From Xanthomonas campestris pv. badrii (GTDB lineage Bacteria; Pseudomonadota; Gammaproteobacteria; Xanthomonadales; Xanthomonadaceae), in NCBI RefSeq assembly GCF_012848175.1, contig NZ_CP051651.1:4843501-4907500 (forward strand): DNA of 64,000 bases, given 5' to 3'. Of this stretch, positions 1 to 8,769 are shown in pieces. Within the stretch, counting starts at the first letter, position 1. Each line of letters begins with the position of its first letter. The notes under the pieces were generated by a model, which searched no databases, was not told where the DNA came from, and was given only the letters and a program-made list of their open reading frames with translations. Made by a program: the position numbers and the translations under genes.

Positions 1-1755
1 GAAGCGCTCGGGCAGGCTGCGGCGCAGGTAGTCCTCGTCCACCGGGGCGGCCCGCAGCAGCAATGCGTCCTTGGCTTCGTAACGCAGTTCGCTGGCCACA
101 AGCCAGGGTTCGCCGCGCAGGTCGCTGTGGTCGAACAGGCGCGCGCTGCGGCCGTTGGCCAGCAGGTAGCGCAGCGGGTCGGCCGGGTGGCGTGCGGCGA
201 TGCGGTCGGGGAAGGCATGTGAGAGCAGGTCGCCCAGCGCATGCGCTTCCACGCTGGTCGGCGGGGCGGTGTCGCAGCGCAGCCGGCGTCGCCATTGTGT
301 GGCGGCGCTGTCGATGGCGGCCAGGCCACCGCGGTTGGCGTCGGGCGCGCTGCGGCCCTGGCGGAACGCGGCCAGTGCACGCCAGCGCGCGGCCAGGCCA
401 TCGCCGCCCTGGCGCAGCGGATCGCGTGCTTCCAGCAGGGCGGCCAGATCGCAGGCCAGGGCCAGACGCGGCGGTTCGCCGGCCTGCGCGAGCATCGCCG
501 CCAGACGCGGATGCGTGCCCAGCGCCAGCATGCGGCGGCCCAGCGCGGTGATGCCGCCGCTGTCGCCGAGCGCGCCCAGCCGTTGCAGCAATTCGCGTGC
601 GGCGGCCAGCGCGCCGGCAGGCGGCGCATCGACAAAGCGCAGCGCATCGCTGCCCCAGGCGGCCAGTTCCAGCGCCAGCCCGGCCAGCTCCACCTGGGTG
701 ATCTCGGCGCGCCGCTGCGGTTCCAGCCGCTGCGATTGCGGCCACAGCCGGTAGGCCCAGCCGCTGGCCACGCGGCCGGCACGGCCGGCGCGCTGGTCGG
801 CCGAGGCCTGCGCGATGGTGGTCACATCCAGCCGCGAGAACCCGCTGTTGGGATCGTAGTGCGGCTCGCGTGCCTGGCCGCTGTCGATCACCACGCGCAC
901 GCCTGGCAGCGTCACCGACGACTCGGCCACATTGGTGGCCAGCACCACGCGGCGACGGCCCTGCGGGTCCGGCTGCAGCACCTGGCTTTGCGCCTCCACC
1001 GAGAGCTCGCCGTGCAGGGGCAGCACCTGGATGGCCGGGTCCAGGGCATCGTCCAGCGCGGCCTGCACCCGCGCGATCTCGCGCTGGCCGGGCAGGAACA
1101 CCAGCACATCGCCGGGATGGGTGGCCACCGCATGTTCCACCGCGCGGCGCGTCTGCGGCTCCATGGCTTCGTCGCGGCGCGCCGGGAAATGCGCGATCTC
1201 CACCGGAAAACTGCGTCCGGCGCTGCTGAGCCGTGGCGCATCCAGGAAGCCGGCCAGGCGCTCGCCATCCAGCGTGGCCGACATCGCCACGATGCGCAGG
1301 TCATCGCGCACCTGCGCCTGCACATCCAGCGCCAGCGCCAGGCCCAGGTCGCCAGCCAGATGGCGTTCGTGGAATTCGTCGAACAGCAGCGCCCCCACGC
1401 GCTCCAGCATGGGGTCGTCCTGGATCATCCGGGTCAGGATGCCTTCGGTGACGACCTCTATTCGGGTGCGCGCGGAGGTCTTGTTCTCGAAGCGGATGCG
1501 GTAGCCCACCGTCTCGCCGACCGGCTCGCCCAGCTGGCGCGCCATGAACGTTGCAGCGCTGCGCGCGGCCACACGGCGCGGTTCCAGCATCACGATGCTG
1601 CGCCCGGCCAGCCACGGCGCCTGCAGCAGCGCCAGCGGCACCTGGGTGGTCTTGCCGGCGCCGGGCGGGGCTTCGAGCACCAGCCGCGGATGCGTGGCAA
1701 GGCTGTCGCAGAGCTGCGGCAGCAGCCCGGAGATGGGAAATAGCGGGGACGTCAT
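1..1755 (-). CDS. hrpB: ATP-dependent helicase HrpB (N-terminal part)
   Basis: This encodes a DEAH-box RNA helicase-like ATPase of the HrpB family; its cellular role is poorly defined. It is unrelated to the type III secretion gene of the same name. The ATG is at 1755-1753, and about 585 codons are visible before the frame runs off the left edge; the family is usually about 800 residues, so the C-terminus is missing here. Walker A GAGKTT lies at residues 32-37, DEFH at 126-129 and SAT at 159-161. A helicase C-domain motif VI (QRAGRAGR) follows. The large plus-strand frames over this gene are its antisense shadows. The next gene upstream, DUF1456, has the same orientation and begins about 550 bp away; no shared regulation is evident. 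Confidence 0.93.
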   Translation of the reverse strand, partial: MTSPLFPISGLLPQLCDSLATHPRLVLEAPPGAGKTTQVPLALLQAPWLAGRSIVMLEPRRVAARSAATFMARQLGEPVGETVGYRIRFENKTSARTRIEVVTEGILTRMIQDDPMLERVGALLFDEFHERHLAGDLGLALALDVQAQVRDDLRIVAMSATLDGERLAGFLDAPRLSSAGRSFPVEIAHFPARRDEAMEPQTRRAVEHAVATHPGDVLVFLPGQREIARVQAALDDALDPAIQVLPLHGELSVEAQSQVLQPDPQGRRRVVLATNVAESSVTLPGVRVVIDSGQAREPHYDPNSGFSRLDVTTIAQASADQRAGRAGRVASGWAYRLWPQSQRLEPQRRAEITQVELAGLALELAAWGSDALRFVDAPPAGALAAARELLQRLGALGDSGGITALGRRMLALGTHPRLAAMLAQAGEPPRLALACDLAALLEARDPLRQGGDGLAARWRALAAFRQGRSAPDANRGGLAAIDSAATQWRRRLRCDTAPPTSVEAHALGDLLSHAFPDRIAARHPADPLRYLLANGRSARLFDHSDLRGEPWLVASELRYEAKDALLLRAAPVDEDYLRRSLPERF

Positions 1756-1828
1756 CTGCCAAGGATACGAGCAGGCGGCAGGTTCCTGCCCGAGCCAGCA
1801 TACAGCGGCGTCGTGCAGGTGCGAGCCT

Positions 1829-2308
1829 TCAGCCCGCTTCGCGCATCCGCGCGGTCAGGCCCTTGAGGAAGGCGCGCAGCAGCTGGTCGCCGCAGGGGCG
1901 GAAGTTCTTGTGGCCGGGCTGGCGGAACAGCGCCGACAGTTCCGGCTTGGACAGCGGGAAGCCGGCGCTGGCGAAGATGGCGTGCATGTCCACGTCCTTC
2001 AGCTCGAAGGCCACGCGCAGCTTCTTCAGCACCAGGTTGTTGCCGACGCGGGTTTCCAGCGGGCGTGGCGGCTGGCTCTCGTCGCGGCCGCGGAAACGCA
2101 GCACCAGGCCGTCGAGGAAGCGCGCCAGCATCGCATCGGTGCAGGGGGCGAAACCGGGCTCGTCTTCCTTCTTCAGCCAGGCCTGTACCTGCGGCTTGTC
2201 GAGCGCGAACCCGGGGTCGGCCAGATGCGTGATCTCCACCACCTTGTCGTCGCTGAGGTCGAGCATGTAGCGGATGCTGCGCAGTACATCGTTGTGGATC
2301 ATGACCAT
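1829..2308 (-). CDS. YehS-like DUF1456 protein
   Basis: A 159-residue protein made of two DUF1456 repeats, closely resembling E. coli YehS. Each repeat carries the family signature: WLKKEDEPGF then NNLVLKKLRVAF in the first, and PGHKNFRPCGDQLLRAFLKG in the second. The function of the family is unknown; it has no signal peptide or membrane segment. The start could be the ATG at 2308 or the one two codons later at 2302, which matches the YehS N-terminus (M-x-N-D-[IV]-L-R-S) better. It lies about 110 bp downstream of the HIU hydrolase gene on the same strand, so it may be at the tail of that operon, but nothing in it suggests a role in purine breakdown. Confidence 0.85.
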   Translation of the reverse strand: MVMIHNDVLRSIRYMLDLSDDKVVEITHLADPGFALDKPQVQAWLKKEDEPGFAPCTDAMLARFLDGLVLRFRGRDESQPPRPLETRVGNNLVLKKLRVAFELKDVDMHAIFASAGFPLSKPELSALFRQPGHKNFRPCGDQLLRAFLKGLTARMREAG

Positions 2309-2417
2309 TCCGGAGCCCCGGCCTGTGGCCGGAAAGCGCATAGTCTACGGGGCCGGAGTGAAACAAGCCTTACACGCCGGCGCGGGTGCAGCACCCGGCC
2401 GGCGGCGCGGCGCGCGC

Positions 2418-2750
2418 TCAACTGCCGCGATAGGTGGAGTAGCCGTACGGCGAAAGCAACAACGGCACGTGGTAATGGCCGTCATCGGCGATGCCGAAGG
2501 CGATCGGTACCTGCTCCAGGAACGGCGGGTCGGCCAGCGGGGTGGCGAGGCTGCGCCAATAGGCGGCCACATCGAATTCGAGCCGATAGCGGCCCGGTGA
2601 CAACGCCAGTGCCGCCAGCGCCGGGCAGCGTCCATCGGGATCGGTGACTGCCTCCAGCCGCAGCGTGTCGCCGGCGAACAGGCGCAGCGGCACGCCGGCG
2701 GCGGGACGGCCCAGGGCGGTATCCAGGACATGGGTGGACAGCGTGCTCAT
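2418..2750 (-). CDS. uraH: 5-hydroxyisourate hydrolase
   Basis: A 110-residue transthyretin-related protein that hydrolyses 5-hydroxyisourate, the product of urate hydroxylation, to OHCU. The N-terminus contains the family motif LSTHVLDTALGRPA with the active-site His at residue 7. The C-terminus ends in YRGS, the characteristic tail of bacterial HIU hydrolases that sits in the active site, and the HYHVPLLLSPYGYSTY segment just before it supplies further active-site residues. There is no signal peptide, so it acts in the cytosol. The start codon overlaps the stop of hpyO by 4 bp (ATGA), indicating translational coupling with the enzyme that makes its substrate. Confidence 0.96.
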   Translation of the reverse strand: MSTLSTHVLDTALGRPAAGVPLRLFAGDTLRLEAVTDPDGRCPALAALALSPGRYRLEFDVAAYWRSLATPLADPPFLEQVPIAFGIADDGHYHVPLLLSPYGYSTYRGS

Positions 2751-4168
2751 GCCACCGCCTGGGTGGGTTGCGGCCACTGGCCGACGAATTCCGGCTGGTC
2801 GTAGGCCAGGTAGGCGTCGACGATGGCCTGGCGGTCGTCCAGGAACAGCTGGTCGGCCACCGCGCGCGCCAGCCGCGGCAGTGCCACCTTCAGCCCGGAC
2901 AGCGCCGCGGCCGAGGGGCCGTGGTTGATCAGCGCCGAATAGTTGAAGGCGAACAGCCCGTGCAGCAGCGCGGCATCCTCCGGCGTGCGCGGCAGCAGCT
3001 CGAACCCCGGCCCCAGGTAGGGATGGGCATCGAGCACCGGATTGGCCTGGCCCGGCGGCGGCTGGTAACGGTCGGCCCAGCAGGCGATGCGCCCGGACAG
3101 CGCGGCCAGCTCCGGGCGCAGCTGCGGGTCGGTGACCAGGCCGGTGGCGATGGCGAGGAAATCGAAGCGGTGTTCGCCCTGCGGAGTGCGTACCACCACC
3201 GCGCCATCGCGCTCGGCCACCTCCAGCCACGGCGCGCCCAGATGCAGCGCAAAGCCGGTGTGCGCGCAGGCGCGCTGGAAGGTGTCGTTGGTAGGCGGCT
3301 GGTTGTGCGCGAAGAAGCTGGACATCATGCGGTACTTGTCCGCATCGGGCAGCGTCAGGAACCGCGGAATGATGCCGGCCTGCTCCATGTGGCGGAACGG
3401 ATTGATGCGCGGAAGCTCAGTGCGGCGCACGAACACCTCGGCACTGGCGACGCCTTGGTCCAGCGCGAAACAGGCATTGTCGAATGCGGAGGCGCCGCCG
3501 CCGAGGATGCCCACGCGCTTGCCGGCCAATGCGGCGAAGTCGATGTGGCCGGAGGTATGCGCGTAGCGATGCGCGGGCAGCGCGCGGCCGATCCAGTCGG
3601 GCACCACCCACTGTCCGCCGCCCTGGATGCCGGTGGCCAGGATCAGCTTGCGGGCCAGCAGCGGTGCCCCCATCGCCAGGTGCAGGCGATGGATGCCGGG
3701 TGCGATGTCCGGCTCCACCCGCACCAGCCGGGTGGCATTGCGCACCGGCAACCGCAGCACCGCGCGGTACCAGCGCAGATAGTCCATCCAACGGGCGCGT
3801 GGAATCTTGTCCAACGCGCCCCATGCGCCGCCGCCGTACTGCGCCTCCCACCAGGCGCGAAAGGTCAGCGATGGCACGCCCAGATCGATCGAGGTGATCT
3901 GCTTGGGCGTGCGCAGCGTCTGCATGCGCGCGTAGGTCACCCAGGGGCCTTCCTGGCCGGTGGGGTTCTCGTCGATGACCAGCACGTTGTGCACGCGCTC
4001 GCGCTGCAACGCGAAGGCCGCGCCCAGGCCGCTCTGGCCGGCGCCGACGATGATGGCGTCATAGACATGCCCGGCCGGATGCACGCGCGGTTGCACCCAG
4101 GCATCGCCGCCGTGGGCCAGACGTTGCAGGTCGCGGGCGAGGTCGCGTTCGAGGTGGGCCAGGCTCAT
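2747..4168 (-). CDS. hpyO: FAD-dependent urate hydroxylase HpyO
   Basis: A 473-residue flavoprotein with an N-terminal FAD-binding GAGQSG (residues 42-47) and a second dinucleotide motif GILGGGASA near 217-225, the layout of class B-like flavin monooxygenases rather than class A enzymes such as HpxO. From family knowledge, HpyO was described in Xanthomonas campestris as a non-homologous urate hydroxylase that replaces HpxO or uricase. No other urate oxidase is visible in the cluster, and the gene sits between the genes for the next two steps (uraH and uraD), which fits that role. It overlaps uraD by 4 bp upstream and uraH by 4 bp downstream. It has no signal peptide. A generic FMO-like oxidoreductase is the alternative, but the context argues strongly against it. 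Confidence 0.9.
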   Translation of the reverse strand: MSLAHLERDLARDLQRLAHGGDAWVQPRVHPAGHVYDAIIVGAGQSGLGAAFALQRERVHNVLVIDENPTGQEGPWVTYARMQTLRTPKQITSIDLGVPSLTFRAWWEAQYGGGAWGALDKIPRARWMDYLRWYRAVLRLPVRNATRLVRVEPDIAPGIHRLHLAMGAPLLARKLILATGIQGGGQWVVPDWIGRALPAHRYAHTSGHIDFAALAGKRVGILGGGASAFDNACFALDQGVASAEVFVRRTELPRINPFRHMEQAGIIPRFLTLPDADKYRMMSSFFAHNQPPTNDTFQRACAHTGFALHLGAPWLEVAERDGAVVVRTPQGEHRFDFLAIATGLVTDPQLRPELAALSGRIACWADRYQPPPGQANPVLDAHPYLGPGFELLPRTPEDAALLHGLFAFNYSALINHGPSAAALSGLKVALPRLARAVADQLFLDDRQAIVDAYLAYDQPEFVGQWPQPTQAVA

Positions 4169-4656
4169 GGCAATGCCTCCAGGCGCAGGTGCACGATCTT
4201 GCCGATTTCGGCGAGGGCAGTGGCGATCTCGTCGCGGCGCGTCGCATCCAGGCGGCGTTCCAGCTCGGCCAGGATGCCGGCCTTGTCGTGCAGCCGCACG
4301 CAGATCACGAACGGAAATCCGAACCGGTGCCGATAGGCCTGGTTGAGCGCGTGGAAGCGCTTGAATTCGGCTTCGCTGAGTCGGTCCAACCCGACCGAGG
4401 CCTGCTCGGCGGCCGAGGCGGCAGTGAGCGTGCGGTCGAGCGCCGCCTTGCCGGCCAGCTCCGGATGCGCGCGGATCAGCGCGACCTGCTCGTCCTGCGA
4501 TGCGTCATGCACCACCTGCATCAAGCCGCGATACACATCATCGAACGGGCGACGCCGCGCGGCGCGCTCCACCACCCACGGCGAATGCTCGAACAGCTCG
4601 CGGTAGCGCGCCACGAAGGCGGCGTCGTCCAGTACGGGATCGTCGCTCACGCTCAT
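4165..4656 (-). CDS. uraD: OHCU decarboxylase
   Basis: A 163-residue 2-oxo-4-hydroxy-4-carboxy-5-ureidoimidazoline decarboxylase, which produces S-allantoin. The active-site His is in IRAHPELAGK (about residue 64), followed by a conserved SEAEF segment and the FGFPFVICV signature at 112-120, all typical of the UraD/PRHOXNB family. It overlaps hpyO and the DUF3225 gene by 4 bp each, so it is part of a tightly coupled operon. With HpyO and UraH this gives a complete urate to S-allantoin route. It is a soluble cytosolic protein. Confidence 0.96.
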   Translation of the reverse strand: MSVSDDPVLDDAAFVARYRELFEHSPWVVERAARRRPFDDVYRGLMQVVHDASQDEQVALIRAHPELAGKAALDRTLTAASAAEQASVGLDRLSEAEFKRFHALNQAYRHRFGFPFVICVRLHDKAGILAELERRLDATRRDEIATALAEIGKIVHLRLEALP

Positions 4657-5048
4657 GCGTGATTCCCCTGCAGCGAGACATGCGCGGCCACCACCTTCCA
4701 GCCATCGGCAAAGCGCACCCAGCTCTGGCTCTGGCGGCCGCGCGCGCTGCTGCCTTCGCGCAGGAATTCGGCATGCGTGGTGGCCAGATCCTGGCCGAAG
4801 CTATGTACTTCGATATGCGTAAGCCTGCGCTGCGGCGAGCCGCCACGGCCGATGCGAAACGCGCGGATCGCCTCGATGCCGTACAGCACCTCGCCCACGC
4901 CATAACGCACGGTGCTTGGTGCGGCATGAAACAGCGCATCCATCGCGGCGATGTCGTCGCGCATCAAGGCGTCCTCGTAGGCGTGGAAGGCGGCGCTCAC
5001 CTGTGCGATGACCTCGGGCAGATCGATCTGCGCTGTATCGATGCTCAT
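4653..5048 (-). CDS. hpxZ: DUF3225 protein, HpxZ/AtzH-like
   Basis: A 131-residue SnoaL-like small protein of the DUF3225 family. Known relatives are HpxZ in the Klebsiella hpxWXYZ purine cluster and AtzH of the cyanurate pathway, an amidase-type enzyme acting on 1,3-dicarboxyurea. Conserved segments include AYEDALMRDD, RYGVGEVLYG and SQSWVRFADGWKVVAAHVS. The ATG at 5048 was chosen because it overlaps the puuE stop by 4 bp. HpxY-like and HpxW-like partners lie about 5 kb away in the same region, so a role late in the pathway (oxalurate or oxamate handling) is plausible. The exact substrate here cannot be read from sequence. Confidence 0.85.
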   Translation of the reverse strand: MSIDTAQIDLPEVIAQVSAAFHAYEDALMRDDIAAMDALFHAAPSTVRYGVGEVLYGIEAIRAFRIGRGGSPQRRLTHIEVHSFGQDLATTHAEFLREGSSARGRQSQSWVRFADGWKVVAAHVSLQGNHA

Positions 5049-5935
5049 GCCGGATGCACCTGCAGCCAATGGCGCGCGATATCGATGCGTCGCGCCACCC
5101 ACGCATCGCCGCTGGCCAGCACGTGATCGACGAAGCGCGCCAGCGCCGCGGCACGCGCCGGCTTGCCGGCGATGCGCCCGTGCAGGCCGATCGAGAGCAT
5201 GCGCCCGCCTTCGCTGCGCAGCTGCTCGAAGCCATCGCGCAGATAGCGGAAGAACGGCTCGCCATCGGCAAACCCGTTATAGGCGACGAATTTCATGTCG
5301 TTGGCATCCAGCGTGTACGGCACGATCAACTGCGCGCGGCCGTGGCGGTGGTCGTAATACGGCACGTCGTCGGCATAGCTGTCGGCGTCGTAGACAAAGC
5401 CACCTTCCTCGGCGATCAGGCGCGCGGTATTGGGGCTGGTGCGTCCCTGGTACCAGCCCAGCGGGCGACTGCCGGTGACGCGGGTGTGCACCGCGATGGC
5501 GCGGGCGATATGCGCGCGTTCGGTGGCTTCATCGACACGCTGGTAGTCGATCCAGCGCAGGCCGTGACTGGCGATCTCCCAGTCGGCGGCCTGCATGGCG
5601 GCAACGGCGTCGGGATTGCTAGCCAGCGCGTTCGCAACGCCGAACACGGTCACCGGCACGCCGCGCGCGGCGAACAACCGGTGCAACCGCCAGAACCCGG
5701 CGCGGCTGCCGTATTCGTACAGGCTTTCCATCGCCATGGCACGGGCGCCGGGCTGCGCTTGCGCGCCGACCATTTCCGACAGGAACGCCTCCGAGCCGGC
5801 ATCGCCATTGAGCACGCAGTTCTCGGCGCCCTCTTCGTAGTTGATGACGAACTGCACGGCAATCCGCGCGCCACCGGGCCAATGCGCCGCAGGCGGCGTG
5901 GCACCGTAGCCGACCAGGTCGCGCGCGGTGCTCAT
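5045..5935 (-). CDS. puuE: PuuE-type allantoinase (polysaccharide deacetylase fold)
   Basis: A 296-residue NodB-fold protein of the cofactor-independent allantoinase PuuE family, which hydrolyses S-allantoin to allantoate. Recognisable segments are VQFVINYEEGAE near the N-terminus, the YEYGSRAGFWR segment, EIASHGLRWIDYQ, and the ending of the NodB domain with SIGLHGRIAGKPAR. The typical metal-binding NodB residues are modified, as in other PuuE proteins. Start and stop both overlap neighbours by 4 bp (pucG upstream, the DUF3225 gene downstream). No canonical dihydroorotase-type allantoinase is present in the window. Confidence 0.93.
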   Translation of the reverse strand: MSTARDLVGYGATPPAAHWPGGARIAVQFVINYEEGAENCVLNGDAGSEAFLSEMVGAQAQPGARAMAMESLYEYGSRAGFWRLHRLFAARGVPVTVFGVANALASNPDAVAAMQAADWEIASHGLRWIDYQRVDEATERAHIARAIAVHTRVTGSRPLGWYQGRTSPNTARLIAEEGGFVYDADSYADDVPYYDHRHGRAQLIVPYTLDANDMKFVAYNGFADGEPFFRYLRDGFEQLRSEGGRMLSIGLHGRIAGKPARAAALARFVDHVLASGDAWVARRIDIARHWLQVHPA

Positions 5936-7188
5936 GCCACAGGCTCCGCGTGCCAGGCCGCCAGCGCGGACTCCACGGCCAGGCCCGGGGTGCAGGTGTA
6001 GCCTTCGGCACGCAGCACGGCTTCCAGCGCGGCAAGGGTGATCAGCACCTTGTGCTTCATCGCGTTGTAGCCCATCGCGCCGATGCGCCAGATACGCCCC
6101 TGCAGCGGGCCGAACGCGGTGCCGATCTCGATCTCGAAATCCTCGCGCATGCGCCGACGCACCGCGTCGTTGTCGATGCCCGGCGGAATCACCACGCCGG
6201 TGACGTTGGTCATGCGGTGCGCATCGCTGCCGAACACCTCCAGCCCCATCGCGCGCACGCCGGCGCTCACCGCGCGGCCGGCGGCGGCGTGGCGGGCGAA
6301 GCGCGCGGGCAGGCCTTCCTGCAACGCGACGCGTGCGCATTCGCGCGCGCCGTACAGCATGGTGGTGGCTTCAGTGTGGTGGTTGAGGCGCTTGTCCGAC
6401 CAGTAATCCATGATCATCGCCAGGTCGAAATAATTGGAGGCGATGCGCGGACCGCTGCCATTGGCGATGTCGGCGCGCGCGATGCCGCGCTCGACATGGC
6501 GGCGCGCAAAGATCGCCTCGGCCGCGCGTTCGGACACGGTGATCGGCGCCGAGCCGGAGGGGCCGCCCAGGCATTTCTGCAAGCCGCCGGTGACCACGTC
6601 CACGCCCCAGCGGTCGCTGGCGATCTCCATGCCGCCGAGGGTGGCGGTGGCATCCACGTAACTCAGCGCCCCGGCCGCGCGGCACAGCGCACCCAGGCCG
6701 TCGAGCGGCTGCGCCATGGTGGTGGAGGTGTCGCCGTGCACGGTGGCCACCAGCGTGGGTGCCACGCGTTCGATCGCCTCGGCAATGGCCGCCAGCGGCA
6801 CCACCTCGCCCCAGGGCGCATCCACGCTGTGTACCTGCGCGCCAAGGCGCTGCAGGATTTCGGTGAGCAACAGGCCGAAGCGGCCGAAGTTGATCACCAG
6901 CACGCGGTCGCCGGGTTGCACCAGCGACACCAGCGCCGCTTCGATGCCGGCGCGCGCGGTGCCGTCGACCAGGAACGTCCAGCGATTGTCCGTGCCGAAC
7001 AACGGCCGGTACAACGCCATCACCTCGTTCATGTAGCTGGTCATCTCCGGGTCGAACTGCCCCAGCAGGTCGGCCGCCATCGCGCGCAGCACCCGCGGAT
7101 GCGCATTGACCGGGCCGGGGCCCATCAGCAGCCGCTGCGGCGGGTCGAGTTCGGCGAAGGTGTGCAGGTGACGCAGGTCAGGTGACAA
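5932..7188 (-). CDS. pucG: (S)-ureidoglycine-glyoxylate aminotransferase
   Basis: A 418-residue class V aminotransferase related to alanine-glyoxylate aminotransferase. The PLP lysine is K205 in GGLQKCLGG, preceded by the cofactor Asp in SYVDATATLGG (about residue 179). The NYFDLAMIMDYW segment matches PucG and HpxJ enzymes, which convert ureidoglycine plus glyoxylate to oxalurate plus glycine. The adjacency to allantoate amidohydrolase (overlap of 11 bp) and puuE fits this use better than serine- or alanine-glyoxylate transamination. It links purine breakdown to the oxalurate branch and would explain why oxamate and amidase genes are nearby. Confidence 0.92.
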   Translation of the reverse strand: MSPDLRHLHTFAELDPPQRLLMGPGPVNAHPRVLRAMAADLLGQFDPEMTSYMNEVMALYRPLFGTDNRWTFLVDGTARAGIEAALVSLVQPGDRVLVINFGRFGLLLTEILQRLGAQVHSVDAPWGEVVPLAAIAEAIERVAPTLVATVHGDTSTTMAQPLDGLGALCRAAGALSYVDATATLGGMEIASDRWGVDVVTGGLQKCLGGPSGSAPITVSERAAEAIFARRHVERGIARADIANGSGPRIASNYFDLAMIMDYWSDKRLNHHTEATTMLYGARECARVALQEGLPARFARHAAAGRAVSAGVRAMGLEVFGSDAHRMTNVTGVVIPPGIDNDAVRRRMREDFEIEIGTAFGPLQGRIWRIGAMGYNAMKHKVLITLAALEAVLRAEGYTCTPGLAVESALAAWHAEPVA

Positions 7189-8461
7189 GGGGCGCTCCCA
7201 GGTGATCGATGAAGTGGCGCATGACCGCCAGCGCGACCTCGGCGTCGGCCGGGTCGACGTGTTCGTCCGGATGATGGCTGACGCCGCCGGCGCAGCGCAC
7301 GAACAGCATGGCCGTCGGGCAGAGCGCGGCCATCGTCATCGCATCGTGGCCGGCGCCGGAGACCAACCGCCGTGGGGCGATGCCTTGCGCGGCGACGGCG
7401 TGTTCGAGCCGGGTCATCAGCGCTGGTGCGCAGGGGCTGGCGGCCAGGGTTTGCAGTGGGTCGATGGCGATCGCAATGCCGCGTTCGCTGCCGATGCGCG
7501 CCAGTGCGTGCTCGATCGCGCGCACCGCGGCATCGCGGGTGGCGTCGTCGCCGGCGCGCACGTCCAGCGTGCAGTCCACGCGGCCGGGCACCACGTTGAC
7601 CGCGCCGGGGGCGAGCTGCAGTCTGCCGACGGTGGCCACCAGACCGTTGCTGCCATCGCGGGCGATGCGTTCGATCGCCAGCACTGCGTCGGCCGCGGCG
7701 CCTAAGGCATCGCGACGCAGCGCCATCGTGGTGGTACCGGCATGCCCGGCGCGGCCGTCGAAGCGCAGCGCAAAACGCCGTTGTGCGGCGATCGCAGTGA
7801 CGATACCCACCGGCAGGCCTTCGGCTTCGAGCACCGGGCCTTGTTCGATATGCGTTTCCAGATACGCCAGCACGCTGCCGGGCGCGCGTGCAGCGTGGTG
7901 GATCTGCGCGATGTCCAGGTCCCATTGTGCCAACGCGCTGGCGACATCGATGCCGGCCGCGTCGCTCAGCGCCAGTGCGGCCGGGTCGAGCGTGCCGGCC
8001 ACCGCGCGGCTGCAGACCATGGAGGCGGGAAAGCGCGAGCCTTCCTCGTCGCCGAAGGCGATCACGTCGATGGCGAATGGCAGCCGCCGCCCCTGCGCAT
8101 GCAGCGCAGCGACGCATTCGATACCGAGCAAGATGCCCAGCGGACCGTCGTAGCGGCCGGCATCGCGCACGCTGTCCAGGTGGCTGCCGATCAGCAGCGC
8201 TGGCGCGTCGGCGTGCGTGCCTTCGTACCGCCCGATCAGGTTGGCGGCCGCATCCAGCCGCACTTGCATGCCGGCCTGGCGCATCCACTCGCCTACCTGC
8301 GCCACCGCAGCGCGATGGGCCGGGCTGAGCCAGGCACGGAACAGACCACCGGGCGTGTCGCTGAAAGGAGCCACGCCCAGCTGGTCGCAACGCGCCACTG
8401 CACGCGCGCCGCCGGGGCGGTCAAGGTCAGCGGCGGACGAGGCAAGCGGACTAGCGAGCAT
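7178..8461 (-). CDS. allC: Allantoate amidohydrolase (M20 family)
   Basis: A 427-residue M20/ArgE-like metallohydrolase of the hydantoinase/carbamoylase group. Metal-binding motifs are present in order: GSHLDSV, GRYDGPLG, DEEGSRF, HIEQGPVLE, and near the end GAGHDAM and SHHPDEHV. In this context it most likely hydrolyses allantoate to ureidoglycine, which PucG then transaminates. An N-carbamoyl-amino-acid hydrolase is the alternative by family. The ATG at 8461 is preferred over a TTG at 8485. The gene heads the run allC-pucG-puuE-hpxZ-uraD-hpyO-uraH and has a conserved palindrome 120 bp upstream (8581-8597) that is shared with the hpxD promoter. Confidence 0.9.
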   Translation of the reverse strand: MLASPLASSAADLDRPGGARAVARCDQLGVAPFSDTPGGLFRAWLSPAHRAAVAQVGEWMRQAGMQVRLDAAANLIGRYEGTHADAPALLIGSHLDSVRDAGRYDGPLGILLGIECVAALHAQGRRLPFAIDVIAFGDEEGSRFPASMVCSRAVAGTLDPAALALSDAAGIDVASALAQWDLDIAQIHHAARAPGSVLAYLETHIEQGPVLEAEGLPVGIVTAIAAQRRFALRFDGRAGHAGTTTMALRRDALGAAADAVLAIERIARDGSNGLVATVGRLQLAPGAVNVVPGRVDCTLDVRAGDDATRDAAVRAIEHALARIGSERGIAIAIDPLQTLAASPCAPALMTRLEHAVAAQGIAPRRLVSGAGHDAMTMAALCPTAMLFVRCAGGVSHHPDEHVDPADAEVALAVMRHFIDHLGAPLVT

Positions 8462-8580
8462 GGAGGGGACCGGCAGGGGCTGCAAGGGCGACGGAGGAGG
8501 CTGGCAGCAGGCAGAAGAAGGATGTTTCGACTATAGGGAGCCGGTCCTGTCGCCATCAAAGAGTTTTTTCGCTGGCTCCG

Positions 8581-8597
8581 GTTGCAAAAAATGCAAC
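8581..8597. promoter_or_regulatory. Putative LysR operator upstream of allC
   Basis: A palindrome GTTGCA-N5-TGCAAC containing the LysR-type T-N11-A pattern. The identical core TTGCAAAAAATGCAA occurs at 19670-19684 before hpxD and the lysR gene. Reading toward allC, both copies are followed by a G/A-rich GAAAAA and then TTTGAT, 21 bp after the TTGCAA half-site in both cases. The likely ligand-responsive regulator is the LysR protein at 19705-20622. This is inferred from sequence only. Confidence 0.7.
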
Positions 8598-8662
8598 GCA
8601 GCTGGATGAGCGCCACTGCGTGACGCGCCGGATGTGACCTCGGTGAGAAAGAGGCCTGCGTC

Positions 8663-8675
8663 GGGGGGGGGGGGG
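8663..8675. repeat. G13 homopolymer tract
   Basis: Thirteen consecutive G residues flanked by the inverted pentamers GCGTC and GACGC. It lies in the gap between allC and the GvpU-like gene, next to a decayed LysR fragment, and is not inside a supported gene. Such a tract is prone to slippage and to sequencing error. Confidence 0.75.
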
Positions 8676-8769
8676 ACGCGCTGGCCACACCATGTCGGCC
8701 TGGGGCGGCCGGCATGCCGATGCCGATGCAGCGTTACGTCCCTTGGGCTGGAGGCGCCTCGCCGAGGTT

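Noticed and set aside
241..1743. 500-codon open frame on the plus strand
   Set aside because: It is antisense to hrpB, whose helicase motifs are clear; the plus frame has biased His/Arg/Gln/Gly composition typical of a GC-rich shadow.
2768..4336. 522-codon plus-strand frame
   Set aside because: Antisense to hpyO and uraD, which have family motifs and overlapping starts and stops; no domain in the plus frame.
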